Origin: JACDAN01 sp035535195
Lineage (GTDB): Bacteria > Actinomycetota > Thermoleophilia > Gaiellales > Gaiellaceae
Assembly (NCBI GenBank): GCA_035535195.1
Contig: DATLQK010000026.1
Location: 42,833-106,832 of the forward strand
Length of the DNA: 64,000 nt
Direction of reading: 5' to 3'
The notes beneath the pieces were generated by a model. The model saw only the letters and a list, made by a program, of their open reading frames with translations, was not told the DNA's origin and did no database searches. Below, in pieces: positions 15,021 to 23,425 of the stretch (the first letter of the stretch is position 1; each line of letters opens with the position of its first letter). Both the position numbers and the translations under genes were made by a program.

Positions 15021-16167
15021 CGGCCTCCTTCGGGCGCACCTGCTCGGCGTAGATCTCCTCGAGCGTGGCGCCCTTCTCGTACCGCGCGATCTGCCGCTCG
15101 GCCGCGTTCTGCGCAGGCACGTTGAGGAACGGCGCGGCCCCGATCTCCTCCGCGACCGGCAGGGCCCACTCGATCAGCTGCTCGATCCGCTTGCGCTTCT
15201 CCACGAGCTCGCCGGTCTCGAGGTCGATGAAGTCGCCGCCGAGTCCCCAGCGGATCGCGCGCCAGAAGTTCTCCTCGATCAGCCGGTGCGGCGGGAGCGG
15301 CAGCGGCTCGCCCTCGTCAAGCGCCCTGGCGGTGCGGGCGGCGAGGGCGTACATCAGCGCGGCGAGCGAGCGAGCCTCACCCAGGTCCGGCTGTGAGTCG
15401 CAGATGCGGATCTCGACTGTCGGGAAGGCCAGGTGCGGCCGGATGCTCCACCAGATCTGGGTGTGCTCGAGGATCGAGCCGGTGTCGTAGAGCAGGCGCA
15501 CGTAGCGCTCGTACTCGTCCCAGCTGCCGTAGGCGTCCGGGATCCCGCAGCGCGGGAAGAGCTTCGTGAAGATCTCCGTTCGCGCGGAGTGCAGGTGCGT
15601 GAAGACGTTCTCAGTGAACGGCGAGCTCGCGGAGACGGCGAGCAGCTCGGGCAGCAGGTGCCGCATGTGGTCGCAGACGCGGATCGCCCGGTCGGCCCCG
15701 TTGACCGCGACATGCACGTGGAGCCCGAACGAGTTGTTCCGCCAGACGACCCAGCGAAGGTACTCGTCGTTCCGCCGGTAGTGCGGCGTGTCGATGATGC
15801 GCTGTTCCTGCCACGGGCTCCAAGGGTGCGTGCCCGTGCCGCCGAGCACGACACCGAGCTGGTCGGCGAGCGCACGGATCTGGTCACGCCGCTCGCTCAT
15901 CCGCGACGCTGCCTCGGCGAAGCCCTCGCAGCGGCCGGTGCGGACTTCGACCTCGGATGCGATCAGCTCACCGACGAGATGCTCCTCGAGCTCAGTGCCT
16001 CGTGCCGCCGCCTCCAGCTCCTCGAAGCGGTTCGTCAGCGAGAGCGTCTCCGGCTCGAGGATCGCGAACTCCTCCTCGACGGCAACGGTGAAGTCCTCGG
16101 TCGTCTCGAATGCGTCGCGCGCCGCCCGGAGCTGCTCCTCCGGGGCGAGCCGCTGCTCGTCGCCCAT
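15010..16167 (-). CDS. Carboxylate-amine ligase, YbdK / GCS2 family
   Basis: A 385-residue member of the glutamate-cysteine ligase type 2 superfamily (YbdK/EgtA-like). Characteristic segments are FTVAVEEEFAILEPETLSL, the catalytic-core loop GTGTHPWSPWQEQRI, RYRRN-type segment HYRRNDEYLRWVVWRN, FGLHVHVAVNGADRAI, SASSPF and WWSIRPHLAFPTVEIRICD. Family members form a gamma-glutamyl or similar amide bond with ATP. YbdK has weak glutamate-cysteine ligase activity, and the true substrate here is unknown. The gene follows the glycosyltransferase by 12 bases on the same strand and overlaps the DUF1844-like gene, forming a three-gene unit. Confidence 0.85.
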   Translation of the reverse strand: MGDEQRLAPEEQLRAARDAFETTEDFTVAVEEEFAILEPETLSLTNRFEELEAAARGTELEEHLVGELIASEVEVRTGRCEGFAEAASRMSERRDQIRALADQLGVVLGGTGTHPWSPWQEQRIIDTPHYRRNDEYLRWVVWRNNSFGLHVHVAVNGADRAIRVCDHMRHLLPELLAVSASSPFTENVFTHLHSARTEIFTKLFPRCGIPDAYGSWDEYERYVRLLYDTGSILEHTQIWWSIRPHLAFPTVEIRICDSQPDLGEARSLAALMYALAARTARALDEGEPLPLPPHRLIEENFWRAIRWGLGGDFIDLETGELVEKRKRIEQLIEWALPVAEEIGAAPFLNVPAQNAAERQIARYEKGATLEEIYAEQVRPKEAVGR

Positions 16168-16179
16168 AGGCGCAGAAGG

Positions 16180-17406
16180 TTACGTAAAGGGTTCGAGCAG
16201 ACGATCGGCGACATGGGCCCACGACCAGCGCTCCTCGGCCACGCGCCTGGCCGTCTCCGCCAAGCGCGTACGCTCGTCCGCAGGGAGCGCCAGCGTCCCT
16301 CGCAGCTTCGCCGTGAGGTCGGCGACGTTCCCCGACTCGAACCCGGCCGGGACGCCTGCGTCCTCCAGCGCCTCCGCGATCTCGGCCAGGCCCGAGTGGC
16401 GGGCGACGAGCGGGAGCGAACCACCCGCCGCTGCCTCCGCCGCGACCATCCCAAAGGCCTCGGGGAAGATCGAGGGGACGACGGTGACGTCGGCGAGCGG
16501 GATCAGGTGCACCAGATGCCGGTGGTCGAGCGGGCCGGTGAAGAGCACGCTGTCGCCGGCCATCCGCTCCAGCTCCGCGCGGTAGTCGCCGAAGCCGACG
16601 ACGACGGCACGGGAGTCGACGTCGCGGAGGGCCTCGAGCAGGAGCTGGACGCCCTTGTTCCGCAGGAGCTTGCCGAAGTACAGGACGGTCGGCTCGACGC
16701 CCGCCAAGAACTCGGCGAGATGCTCCGCGTTCCCCTCGTCCGGGAGGCGCTCGGACCGATTGCCGGGGTTGGGCGGATCCCGCCGGGCCTCGGCCACGAG
16801 CTCCCTGAGGGCCTGCTCACGCGGCTCGGGCCGGAACGCCTCGACGTCGACCCCCGGCGGAACCTCGTGCACGCGGTCGATGTGGCCCACGACCTCCTCG
16901 AGGACGTGACGGATGTGCTCGGAGCCGACGAAGACCGCCTTCGCCGCGCGGAGCGACTCGCGCCCCCAGGCGGAGAGGTCGGCGTTGCCGCGCATGGCGT
17001 ACTCGAGCTCGGACCCGTGTGCCTTCACGGCGAACGGCAGCCCGCTCGCGGTTCCGACAGGCCCGCCGAGCAGGACGTGGTTCGCGAACACGAGGTCGGC
17101 CGGCGCGAGCTCGCGCAGCGCGGCCGCGTTCGCTGCGACGAACCGGTCCCGTTCCTCGTCGGTCAGCTCCGGCAGCAGCTTGACCTCGAGGCCCTCGTAC
17201 CGGTCCAGCACGAACACCGGGAGCAGGCCGCCGATGTCCGGCCGCACGGTCTGCGCGCCGCCGAGGTCGTACTGCTCGGGCTGCGGCTCCTGGCTCACGA
17301 CGACGACGTCGTGCCCCGCGCGGCTCCACTCGCGCGCGACAGCGCGGGTGTAGACGTTCGAGCCGGTCCCTCCGAGGAGGTACCCGTGCCAGAGGAGGAT
17401 GCGCAT
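16180..17406 (-). CDS. GT4-family glycosyltransferase
   Basis: A 408-residue GT-B fold glycosyltransferase. The N-terminal half has the glycine-rich acceptor-side loop (LLWHGYLLGGTGSNVYTRAVA). The C-terminal donor-binding half has PPGVDVEAFRPEP, the strand TVLYFGKLLRNKGVQLLLEAL and the E-x7-E motif in FPEAFGMVAAEAAAGGSLPLV, the usual retaining GT4 layout. It has no signal or membrane segment and is probably cytosolic or membrane-associated. Acceptor and sugar cannot be inferred. A hairpin at 17411-17440 separates it from rex upstream. Confidence 0.85.
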   Translation of the reverse strand: MRILLWHGYLLGGTGSNVYTRAVAREWSRAGHDVVVVSQEPQPEQYDLGGAQTVRPDIGGLLPVFVLDRYEGLEVKLLPELTDEERDRFVAANAAALRELAPADLVFANHVLLGGPVGTASGLPFAVKAHGSELEYAMRGNADLSAWGRESLRAAKAVFVGSEHIRHVLEEVVGHIDRVHEVPPGVDVEAFRPEPREQALRELVAEARRDPPNPGNRSERLPDEGNAEHLAEFLAGVEPTVLYFGKLLRNKGVQLLLEALRDVDSRAVVVGFGDYRAELERMAGDSVLFTGPLDHRHLVHLIPLADVTVVPSIFPEAFGMVAAEAAAGGSLPLVARHSGLAEIAEALEDAGVPAGFESGNVADLTAKLRGTLALPADERTRLAETARRVAEERWSWAHVADRLLEPFT

Positions 17407-17410
17407 AGGG

Positions 17411-17440
17411 GCGCGATTTCACCAGAACCGGTGAAGCGCG
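17411..17440. terminator. Hairpin after rex, probable terminator
   Basis: GCGCGATTTCACC and GGTGAAGCGCG pair with a small bulge around a six-base loop. It lies 15 bases beyond the rex stop (17455) and just before the glycosyltransferase start (17406), on the minus strand, so it probably ends the glutaredoxin-rex transcript. Confidence 0.5.
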
Positions 17441-17454
17441 TCTGCGCTTTCGGC

Positions 17455-18105
17455 CTACGCCAGGTGGAAGTAGAGCGCGTAGAGCAGCTCGACGGCCGGG
17501 TTGCTCGTGTGCACGGCGACGTCGGAGGGAACGTCGAGGAGGGCTTCGGAGTAGTTGAAGATGATCCGCACGCCGGCGTCGACGAGGTCGTCGGCCGCGG
17601 ACTGCGCGTTGTCGGCGGGGACTGCGAGCACGCCGACGACGATATTCTTCTCGCGCACGGCGTCGCGGAGCCCGCCGTAGTCGTCGACCGGAACATTGCC
17701 GACGCTCCGCCCCACCTTGTCGGGATCCTTGTCGAACACGGCCGCGATGTTGATCCCGTGCTCGGCGAAGATCGGCGAGCTCGCGATCGCCTCGCCGAGG
17801 CGCCCGGCGCCGACCAGCGCGATGTTGTGCTGGCCCTGGGTCCGAAGGATGCGGCGAATCTCGCCGAGCAGCCCGTCGACGCTGTAGCCGACGCCCCGCT
17901 TGCCGAATTTCCCGAACGCAGAGAGGTCGCGGCGAATCTGCGTCGCGTTGATGTTCGTGTAGTCCGAGATCTCCTGGGAGGAGATCCGGTCCTTGCCCAT
18001 CTTCCGCGCCTGCGTGAGCACCTGGAGATAGCGGCTCAGCCTCGCCGCCACACCGACCGTCAGACGCTCTGGGACCCCGCTCTGCGGTGGAGCTTGTAAC
18101 ACCAC
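17455..18105 (-). CDS. rex: Redox-sensing transcriptional repressor Rex
   Basis: A 216-residue regulator. Residues about 12-85 form the winged-helix DNA-binding domain (ARLSRYLQVL, ISSQEISDYTNINATQIRRD, then LSAFGKFGKRGVGY, nearly invariant in Rex). Residues about 90-205 form the NAD(H)-binding Rossmann domain (NIALVGAGRLGEAI, GVLAVPADNAQSAADDLVDA). Rex leaves its operator when NADH/NAD+ rises and controls respiration and fermentation genes. The GTG start at 18105 lies inside an 18-base imperfect palindrome that may be its own operator. Rex follows a glutaredoxin-like gene by 42 bases, a fitting redox pairing. Confidence 0.95.
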   Translation of the reverse strand: MVLQAPPQSGVPERLTVGVAARLSRYLQVLTQARKMGKDRISSQEISDYTNINATQIRRDLSAFGKFGKRGVGYSVDGLLGEIRRILRTQGQHNIALVGAGRLGEAIASSPIFAEHGINIAAVFDKDPDKVGRSVGNVPVDDYGGLRDAVREKNIVVGVLAVPADNAQSAADDLVDAGVRIIFNYSEALLDVPSDVAVHTSNPAVELLYALYFHLA

Positions 18106-18110
18106 ACAAG
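18093..18110. promoter_or_regulatory. Possible Rex operator overlapping the rex start codon
   Basis: The 18-base sequence has half-sites CTTGT and ACAAG separated by 8 bases. This is the same overall length and outer arms as the Rex operator consensus (TTGTGAA-N4-TTCACAA), but the inner bases do not match. It contains the GTG start of rex, so binding would block initiation. Autoregulation is common for Rex; the weak inner match keeps confidence low. Confidence 0.35.
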
Positions 18111-18147
18111 CATTGTGCCTACCCCCATCAGTGCGCGGAGTAGGAAG

Positions 18148-18456
18148 TCACAAAGTCGCCTCGCCGGAGTGAGCTTGTGCGAGCTTTCTGCGGAGGGACT
18201 CCGGCTCGACGAAGAACGTGAACGCGCGCTCGCCGTCGATCTCGACGACGGGCAGCCACTCGCGGTACTCGGCCTCGAGCGCCTCGTCCCCGGAGATGTC
18301 CACCTCACGAAGCTCGAACGGTTCCTCCGCCCGGACCCCGGCCAGCACGCGCTTCGCCGCCTCGCAGAGGTGGCAGCCCGGCGCCGAGTAGAGGACGACC
18401 TTCCGCGGCCTCTGGGGCGTCGCTGGTGGTTCGGGGCCGGAGGGCACAGTGCTCAT
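18148..18456 (-). CDS. Glutaredoxin-like (thioredoxin-fold) protein
   Basis: A 102-residue protein. After a proline-rich N-terminus of about 17 residues it has the thioredoxin-fold start KVVLYSAPGCHLCEAAKRVL with a C-x-x-C pair (CHLC), then LREVDISGDEALEAEYREWL, the cis-proline segment LPVVEIDG and a final helix. This matches the DUF836/glutaredoxin-like family, which are small thiol-disulfide proteins of the cytosol. It precedes rex on the same strand. Its ATG and first residues fall inside the dispersed repeat 18435-18548, suggesting the repeat supplied the N-terminus or that the true start is uncertain. Confidence 0.8.
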   Translation of the reverse strand: MSTVPSGPEPPATPQRPRKVVLYSAPGCHLCEAAKRVLAGVRAEEPFELREVDISGDEALEAEYREWLPVVEIDGERAFTFFVEPESLRRKLAQAHSGEATL

Positions 18457-18548
18457 GTAGCACGGGCCGGAGAGCCCCGGGCCGCCAGCGGCGTCAGGCG
18501 TCGGCGGAGCCGGGCTTCGCCCGGCGGGAGCCGGCGCCGGCCAGTGGC
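18435..18548 (+). repeat. Dispersed ~114-base repeat element, copy 1
   Basis: Aligns nearly base for base with 26954-27067. Both begin GGCCGGAGGG(C/G)ACAGTGCT and contain GGAGAGCC, AGCGGCGT(C/T)AGGCG, a hairpin core (18503-18531, GCCGGGC-TTC-GCCCGGC) and end near GCCGGCC. Here it fills the gap between the gdhA stop (18554) and the glutaredoxin-like gene and covers that gene's ATG. The core recurs in inverted orientation at 23426-23454. Confidence 0.8.
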
Positions 18549-18553
18549 CGCGG

Positions 18554-19828
18554 TTACGGGTACAGGCCGCGGGTCAACGTTGCCTCGGCAACCCGCTGGA
18601 CAGCGAGGCCGTAGGCGGCGATCCGCATCGTCGTCGACTTCGACTCGTACGTCGCCCAGGTCTCGTGGAAGGCGCGGGAGGTGATGTCGTTCAGCCGCGC
18701 GTTCACCTCGTTCTCCTTCCAGAAGTACTCCTGGAGCCCCTGGACCCACTCGAAGTAGGAGACGACGACGCCGCCGGCGTTGGCGAGCACGTCCGGGAGC
18801 AGCATCACCCCGCGGTCCTCGAGGATCTCGTCCGCGGCCGGCGTGGTCGGGCCGTTCGCCCCCTCGACGATCAACATCGCCTTGATCTTGTCGGCGTTCT
18901 TGCGCGTGATCACCTGCTCCAGCGCGCACGGCGCCAGGACGTCGGCCTCGAGGAGCAGGAGCTCGTCGTTCGTAATCGACTCCGTGTCCTTCAGGCCCTC
19001 GAGGCGGCCCGTCTCCTGCTTGTGCGCCAGTGCCAGGTCGACGTCGATCCCGTTCGGGTTGTGGACGCCGCCGTTGGAGTCGGAGAGCGCGATCACCTTG
19101 GCGCCGTCCTCGGCGACGAACTTCGCGTAGTAGCTGCCGACGTTGCCGAACCCCTGAACCGCGACGCGCATGCCGTCGAGGCTGCGGTCCTGCTTCGCGA
19201 CCGCCTCGCGCGTGCAGTAGTGCGCGCCGCGGGCCGTCGCCTCGAGGCGTCCGAGCGAACCGCCGAGGTTCAGCGGCTTCCCGGTGACGACGCCGAGCAC
19301 CGAATGGCCCTTGTTCATCGAGTAGGTGTCGAAGATCCACGCCATCACGCGCGGGTCGGTCCCGACGTCGGGCGCCGGGATGTCCTTTTCCGGCCCGATC
19401 TCGTTGACGATCTCCGAGGTGAAGCGGCGCGTCATGCGCTCGAGCTCGCTCCGCGACAGCTGCTTCGGGTCGCACACGACCCCGCCCTTGGCGCCGCCGA
19501 ACGGAATCCCCATCAGCGCGCACTTCCACGTCATCCACATCGCAAGCGCCTTGACCTCGTCGAGGGTGACGTCCGGGTGGTACCGGATACCTCCCTTCGA
19601 CGGCCCGCGCGCGATGTTGTGCGTGACGCGGTAGCCCTCGAAGACCTCGATCGTCTCGTTGTCCATGTAGACCGGGATCGAGACCGAGACCGCCTTCTTC
19701 GGCTGCTCGAGCACGCGGATCAGGTTCGGGTCGATCTGGAACGCGTCGGCGACCGTCTGAAGCTGCTGCTGCGCCAGCTCGAGCGGGTTTTCCTGGAGGT
19801 GCGAAATCGGCGGAGCGAGGATCGTCAC
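18554..19828 (-). CDS. gdhA: Glutamate dehydrogenase (Glu/Leu/Phe/Val dehydrogenase family)
   Basis: A 424-residue cytosolic enzyme interconverting glutamate with 2-oxoglutarate and ammonia, linking carbon and nitrogen metabolism. Signatures include GYRVTHNIARGPSKGGIRYH, the active-site lysine loop PFGGAKGGVVCDP, the NAD(P)-binding loop VAVQGFGNVGSYYAK and EGANGPTTPAADEIL, which follow the standard family order and length. The start is GTG at 19828. A TATACT hexamer 9 bases upstream would allow a leaderless transcript. It lies 20 bases after the large subtilisin gene. Leucine or valine dehydrogenase is less likely given the length and GPSKGG motif. Confidence 0.92.
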   Translation of the reverse strand: MTILAPPISHLQENPLELAQQQLQTVADAFQIDPNLIRVLEQPKKAVSVSIPVYMDNETIEVFEGYRVTHNIARGPSKGGIRYHPDVTLDEVKALAMWMTWKCALMGIPFGGAKGGVVCDPKQLSRSELERMTRRFTSEIVNEIGPEKDIPAPDVGTDPRVMAWIFDTYSMNKGHSVLGVVTGKPLNLGGSLGRLEATARGAHYCTREAVAKQDRSLDGMRVAVQGFGNVGSYYAKFVAEDGAKVIALSDSNGGVHNPNGIDVDLALAHKQETGRLEGLKDTESITNDELLLLEADVLAPCALEQVITRKNADKIKAMLIVEGANGPTTPAADEILEDRGVMLLPDVLANAGGVVVSYFEWVQGLQEYFWKENEVNARLNDITSRAFHETWATYESKSTTMRIAAYGLAVQRVAEATLTRGLYP

Positions 19829-19837
19829 GCGGCCCGC

Positions 19838-19843
19838 AGTATA
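19838..19843 (-). promoter_or_regulatory. Possible -10 hexamer for leaderless gdhA transcript
   Basis: TATACT on the minus strand lies 9 bases before the gdhA GTG and matches 5 of 6 consensus -10 bases in otherwise GC-rich DNA. Transcription starting about 7 bases downstream would give an almost leaderless mRNA, common in actinobacteria. No convincing -35 was found. Confidence 0.3.
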
Positions 19844-19848
19844 TGCGT

Positions 19849-22413
19849 CTAGCGGATCTCGAACGAGACGTTTTGCCTGCTCGGAGGCCCATCTTCCGGC
19901 GGGTAGGCCAACAGCCGGAGCTGGTAGTCGCCCGGCGGAAGCCGTCGGCCGGCGGGGCCGCGCCCGGTCAGGCCGAAGGTGTATCGGCCCGGCAGCAGGT
20001 TGCGGAGGCGGGCGAGCCTGCCGAGGCGCTCCTTCCCGCGGTAGAGCTCGAGATCGAGGTGCGAGAGCGGCAGGACCTCGGTCACCCCGTCACGCTCGAC
20101 GAGCCGCCCGGCGCGTAGCTCGAGCAGCGCCGGCGCCGAGTCCGACGGTCGGAACTTCGTCACCGAGAGGCGGACCGACCCGAGGAGGCCGCGCGGTGGA
20201 GGCCCGAAGGTAACCGACCACGGGACCTTCACCGCTCGGCCGCCGCCGGCACGGAGCTCGAGCGTCGCCGTCACCGCGCGCTTCCCGGGCGGGACGTAGG
20301 CCAAGCGGCCGGCGAGGAAGACCGCCGCGGCGCCGCCCGGTTCGAGCGTGACGCGTGACGGGGACACCGCGAGCGCGATGCCGCCCACCTCCCCGAGGTT
20401 GCCGACCGAGATGTTCACGGTCAGCCGGCGGCTCGAGAGGTTCCGGACGGCGAACCTCGCCGTCCCCGACCACCCCCGCCCCCGTGCGTTGCCGAGCGAG
20501 AGCGTGGCGGGCTCGGCCACGACCTCGGCGGCCGATGCAGCTCCGAGATCGAGCTGGCCGCCGGGCCCGGCCGTTCCGGTCAAGGCGCCCTTGAGCGCGG
20601 GCGCGTCGAGGTCGGGGCGGTTCTGTGCCAGCAGCGCCGCCGCTCCCGCCACCACCGCGGCCGCCGCGCTCGAGCCGCTGACGGTGCCGAACGCCGGGGT
20701 GCCGTCCTCGCCTCGGCCGGGATGGGAGGTGAGGAGGCCGACACCCGGCGCGTAGAGGTCGGGCTTGGCGCCGCCGTCGAAGGCGAGCCCGCGCGAGGAG
20801 AACGCGGCCGGGCCGCCGGCATTCGGGTTCGACCGGCTGTGTGCCGTGCCGATCTCGACGGTCGCAGGCTCGCCCTGCGAGAGCAGCCGCTTCGCGGTCG
20901 TCGCAACGGCATTGGGAACCGACACGACGGGGATGCCGACCCGCTCATCGAGGCCGAGGCTCCCGGAGGGGATCTCGGGGCCGTGCAGGACGGCCGCGGC
21001 CGCACCGGCTCTGGCCGCCGCAGCCGCGGCAGCGTCCGGGGCGTCACCCCCCGGGGCGAGCGCCGCCTTGCCGGCCACGCGGCTGTAACCCCGTCGGTCG
21101 AAGAAGTCGTCGATCGAGAGCGACGGCGAGCTGTCGCCGAGGACGGCGGGCGGGAGCGGGTGGCGCACGGCCGGCAGGGCGAGGTCGAGCCGAAGCGGCT
21201 TCCGCGGCCCGATCGCTCCTCCCAGAGGGACGTCGTGATCGAACAGAACCCTGAGCCCGGAGCGGACGATCACGCGAACGTGGTCGACCTGGTCGCGCAG
21301 GTCCTCCGCGCCGACGGAGAGCGCGCCGGGCGAGCCGCCCGGGCCCGAGATGCTGCCGTAGACCGGCCCGGCCGGCCCCTCGTTGCCGGCCGGCGTCACG
21401 ACGAGCGTGTCGAGCTTGAGCGCGCCCTCCACCGCCCGGGAGGACGGGCTGTCGGCGAAAGCGGCGAACGGCTCGACAAACCCGACGAGGGCGATCCGCG
21501 CCGCGTCGTGCGCGTTGCCGTCTCCGTCGGGATCGACCGCGCGCTCCAGGCCGGCGATCAGCTGGTCCGTGCGCGAGTAGACCGTCCAGCGGCCCGCCAG
21601 GTCGCGCTGCCAGCCGCCGGCCCTGATCGGCATGATCGTCGCGTTCTGAGCCACGCCGTGCAGGTCGCCCGGGCCGCCGGAGCCGACGATCAGCCCGCCG
21701 AGCTCCGTTGCGTGCCGCTCGCGCTGCGACGCGTCGTCCGGCTTCAGCTTCGCGGCGGCGAAGTCGTCGCGTTCCAGCAGGTCGGCGCCCTCCTGCACCG
21801 CGCCCGTGAGGTAGTCGTGACTCAGCTGGATTCCCGTGTCGATCAGGGCGACCGTGACGCCGCGGCCGCTGGCGCCCGGGAGCGAGAGCTGCGCGCGGTA
21901 GCCCGCGCCGTCTGGCAGCTGGTGCCGGGCGACGAGCGCTGACGAGACTGCCGCCGGATAGGCGATCCGGACGGGATAGACGCCCTCGACCTCCGGGAAG
22001 CGCTGGAGCAGCGCGATCGCACGTGCGTCGAGGGGCGCGGAGAAGCCCGAGAGGACACGCGTGTAGCTGAACTCCGGCCGGAGCCTGAGCCCCGCGGCGC
22101 CGAGCTGGGCGATCAGCTGCTGCTGCGACGCCTGGGCCGCGTCCTGCCAGCGCCGCTCGTCGGCCTCCGACGCCAGCCCACCCGCCGCCGCGACGCGGTC
22201 GGCAAGCGAGGGCGTCCGCAGCACGACGATCATCCGCTGTCCGACGGGCACCTCCGGCCGCGGGCCGCCGACGAGGCCGCTCCAGGAGACCCGCTGCGCC
22301 AAGGGCCGGCTCGCGTTCCCCTCCGTCGCGGCAGCGACGGACACGACCGTGACGGCCAGGGCGAGGATTCCGAGCAGTGCGACCTGCGCCAGCCGGCGCT
22401 CAGACAAACGCAT
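19849..22413 (-). CDS. Large secreted subtilisin-like protease (S8) with PA domain
   Basis: An 854-residue protein counted from ATG 22413; a TTG nine bases upstream is possible. It has a signal peptide (LAQVALLGILALAVTVVSVA), a propeptide with LSGFSAPLDARAI, then Asp192 (VALIDTGIQLSHDYL), His234 (RERHATELGGL), Asn344 (TPAGNEGP) and Ser582 in GSSAAAAVVAG. That last motif replaces the usual GTSMAAPHVAG but keeps the nucleophile. A protease-associated (PA) domain occupies about 415-525, and beta-sandwich domains about 640-850 resemble Fn3-like lactocepin tails. Its start lies 14 bases inside the end of tsaD, so it is coupled to a housekeeping tRNA-modification operon. The altered serine motif leaves a slight doubt about activity. 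Confidence 0.85.
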   Translation of the reverse strand: MRLSERRLAQVALLGILALAVTVVSVAAATEGNASRPLAQRVSWSGLVGGPRPEVPVGQRMIVVLRTPSLADRVAAAGGLASEADERRWQDAAQASQQQLIAQLGAAGLRLRPEFSYTRVLSGFSAPLDARAIALLQRFPEVEGVYPVRIAYPAAVSSALVARHQLPDGAGYRAQLSLPGASGRGVTVALIDTGIQLSHDYLTGAVQEGADLLERDDFAAAKLKPDDASQRERHATELGGLIVGSGGPGDLHGVAQNATIMPIRAGGWQRDLAGRWTVYSRTDQLIAGLERAVDPDGDGNAHDAARIALVGFVEPFAAFADSPSSRAVEGALKLDTLVVTPAGNEGPAGPVYGSISGPGGSPGALSVGAEDLRDQVDHVRVIVRSGLRVLFDHDVPLGGAIGPRKPLRLDLALPAVRHPLPPAVLGDSSPSLSIDDFFDRRGYSRVAGKAALAPGGDAPDAAAAAAARAGAAAAVLHGPEIPSGSLGLDERVGIPVVSVPNAVATTAKRLLSQGEPATVEIGTAHSRSNPNAGGPAAFSSRGLAFDGGAKPDLYAPGVGLLTSHPGRGEDGTPAFGTVSGSSAAAAVVAGAAALLAQNRPDLDAPALKGALTGTAGPGGQLDLGAASAAEVVAEPATLSLGNARGRGWSGTARFAVRNLSSRRLTVNISVGNLGEVGGIALAVSPSRVTLEPGGAAAVFLAGRLAYVPPGKRAVTATLELRAGGGRAVKVPWSVTFGPPPRGLLGSVRLSVTKFRPSDSAPALLELRAGRLVERDGVTEVLPLSHLDLELYRGKERLGRLARLRNLLPGRYTFGLTGRGPAGRRLPPGDYQLRLLAYPPEDGPPSRQNVSFEIR

Positions 22414-23353
22414 CCAGCGCAAGGTACCGGGGATACGGGAGGACCTCTGCGTACCGCGCGGCCGAGGCGATCATCGCCGCGTTGTCGGTGCAGAGCTCCA
22501 GCGGGGCGGCGACTGCCTCCGAGAGCGAAGCACGGAGCTCCGAGTTGGCGGCGACGCCGCCGACGACCGCGATGCGCTCGGTGCCGAGCTCCGCGGCGGC
22601 AGAGCGCGTCCGCTCGACGAGGGCGCGGACGATCGCGCGCTGATACGAGGCCGCAAGGTCGGCCTTGCGCGCCTCGGCCTCGTCGCGGAGGTCACGTACC
22701 GCGTACAGGAGCGCGGTCTTGAGCCCCGAGAAGGAGAAGTCGAATCCGGCCACCCGTGCGACCGGAAACGCGAACGCCTCGGGATCGCCGTCGCGCGCCA
22801 GCCGGTCGATCGCGGCGCCCCCGGGGTAGCCGAGGCCGAGCAGCCGCGCCCCCTTGTCGAATGCCTCTCCCGCGGCGTCGTCCAGCGTCGTCCCGAGCAC
22901 CCCGAAGGTGCCGTGGTCGCGGACGTCCAGCAGCTGCGTATGCCCGCCGCTCGCCAGCAGGCAGAGAAAGGGCGGCTCCAGCGGGTCGGGCTGGAGGAAG
23001 AGCGACGCGACGTGGCCCTGGAGGTGGTTCACGGGCACGAGCGGAAGCCGCCGCGACCATGCGAGCGCCTTGGCGGCCGAGACGCCGATCAGGAGCGCCC
23101 CGACCAGGCCCGGCCCCTGCGTCACCGCCACAGTCTCGACGTCCTCGAGCCCGGCGTCCCCCTCCTCGAGCGCGCGCTTGAGGGCGGGAATGATCAGCTC
23201 CAGGTGGTGCCGTGAGGCGACTTCGGGGACGACGCCGCCGTACGGCGCGTGCAGCTCCGCCTGGGAGGAGACGACATTGGCGCGCACCCCGCCGTCCCGC
23301 GTGACTAGGGCAGCCGCGGTCTCGTCACACGAGGTCTCGATCCCGAGGATCAC
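22400..23353 (-). CDS. tsaD: tRNA N6-adenosine threonylcarbamoyltransferase TsaD
   Basis: A 317-residue ASKHA-fold protein that transfers the threonylcarbamoyl group to A37 of ANN-decoding tRNAs, acting with TsaB and TsaE. Landmarks: ILGIETSCDETAAALV at the N-terminus, PEVASRHHLELI, TQGPGLVGALLIG, metal-binding His110 and His114 in NHLQGHVAS, LLASGGHTQL, DDAAGEAFDKGARLLGLGYPGG, FDFSFSGLKTA and VVGGVAANSELR. The start is GTG. It is separated from rimI by 129 bases containing three hairpins, but gene order tsaE-tsaB-rimI-tsaD is the usual actinobacterial cluster. Confidence 0.97.
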   Translation of the reverse strand: MILGIETSCDETAAALVTRDGGVRANVVSSQAELHAPYGGVVPEVASRHHLELIIPALKRALEEGDAGLEDVETVAVTQGPGLVGALLIGVSAAKALAWSRRLPLVPVNHLQGHVASLFLQPDPLEPPFLCLLASGGHTQLLDVRDHGTFGVLGTTLDDAAGEAFDKGARLLGLGYPGGAAIDRLARDGDPEAFAFPVARVAGFDFSFSGLKTALLYAVRDLRDEAEARKADLAASYQRAIVRALVERTRSAAAELGTERIAVVGGVAANSELRASLSEAVAAPLELCTDNAAMIASAARYAEVLPYPRYLALDAFV

Positions 23354-23359
23354 AGCATA

Positions 23360-23378
23360 GGGGAAACCATGTTTCCCC
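23360..23378. promoter_or_regulatory. Perfect 8-bp stem hairpin before tsaD
   Basis: GGGGAAAC and GTTTCCCC enclose the loop CAT immediately upstream of the tsaD GTG on the minus strand. A second hairpin (GTTCCGC/GCGGAAC, 23399-23421) lies just before it. The position in the rimI-tsaD gap suggests an internal attenuator or processing site rather than a simple promoter. Confidence 0.4.
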
Positions 23379-23425
23379 CATGGACCCCCTTCTTCAGCGT
23401 TCCGCCGCGGCGCTGCGGAACTAGG

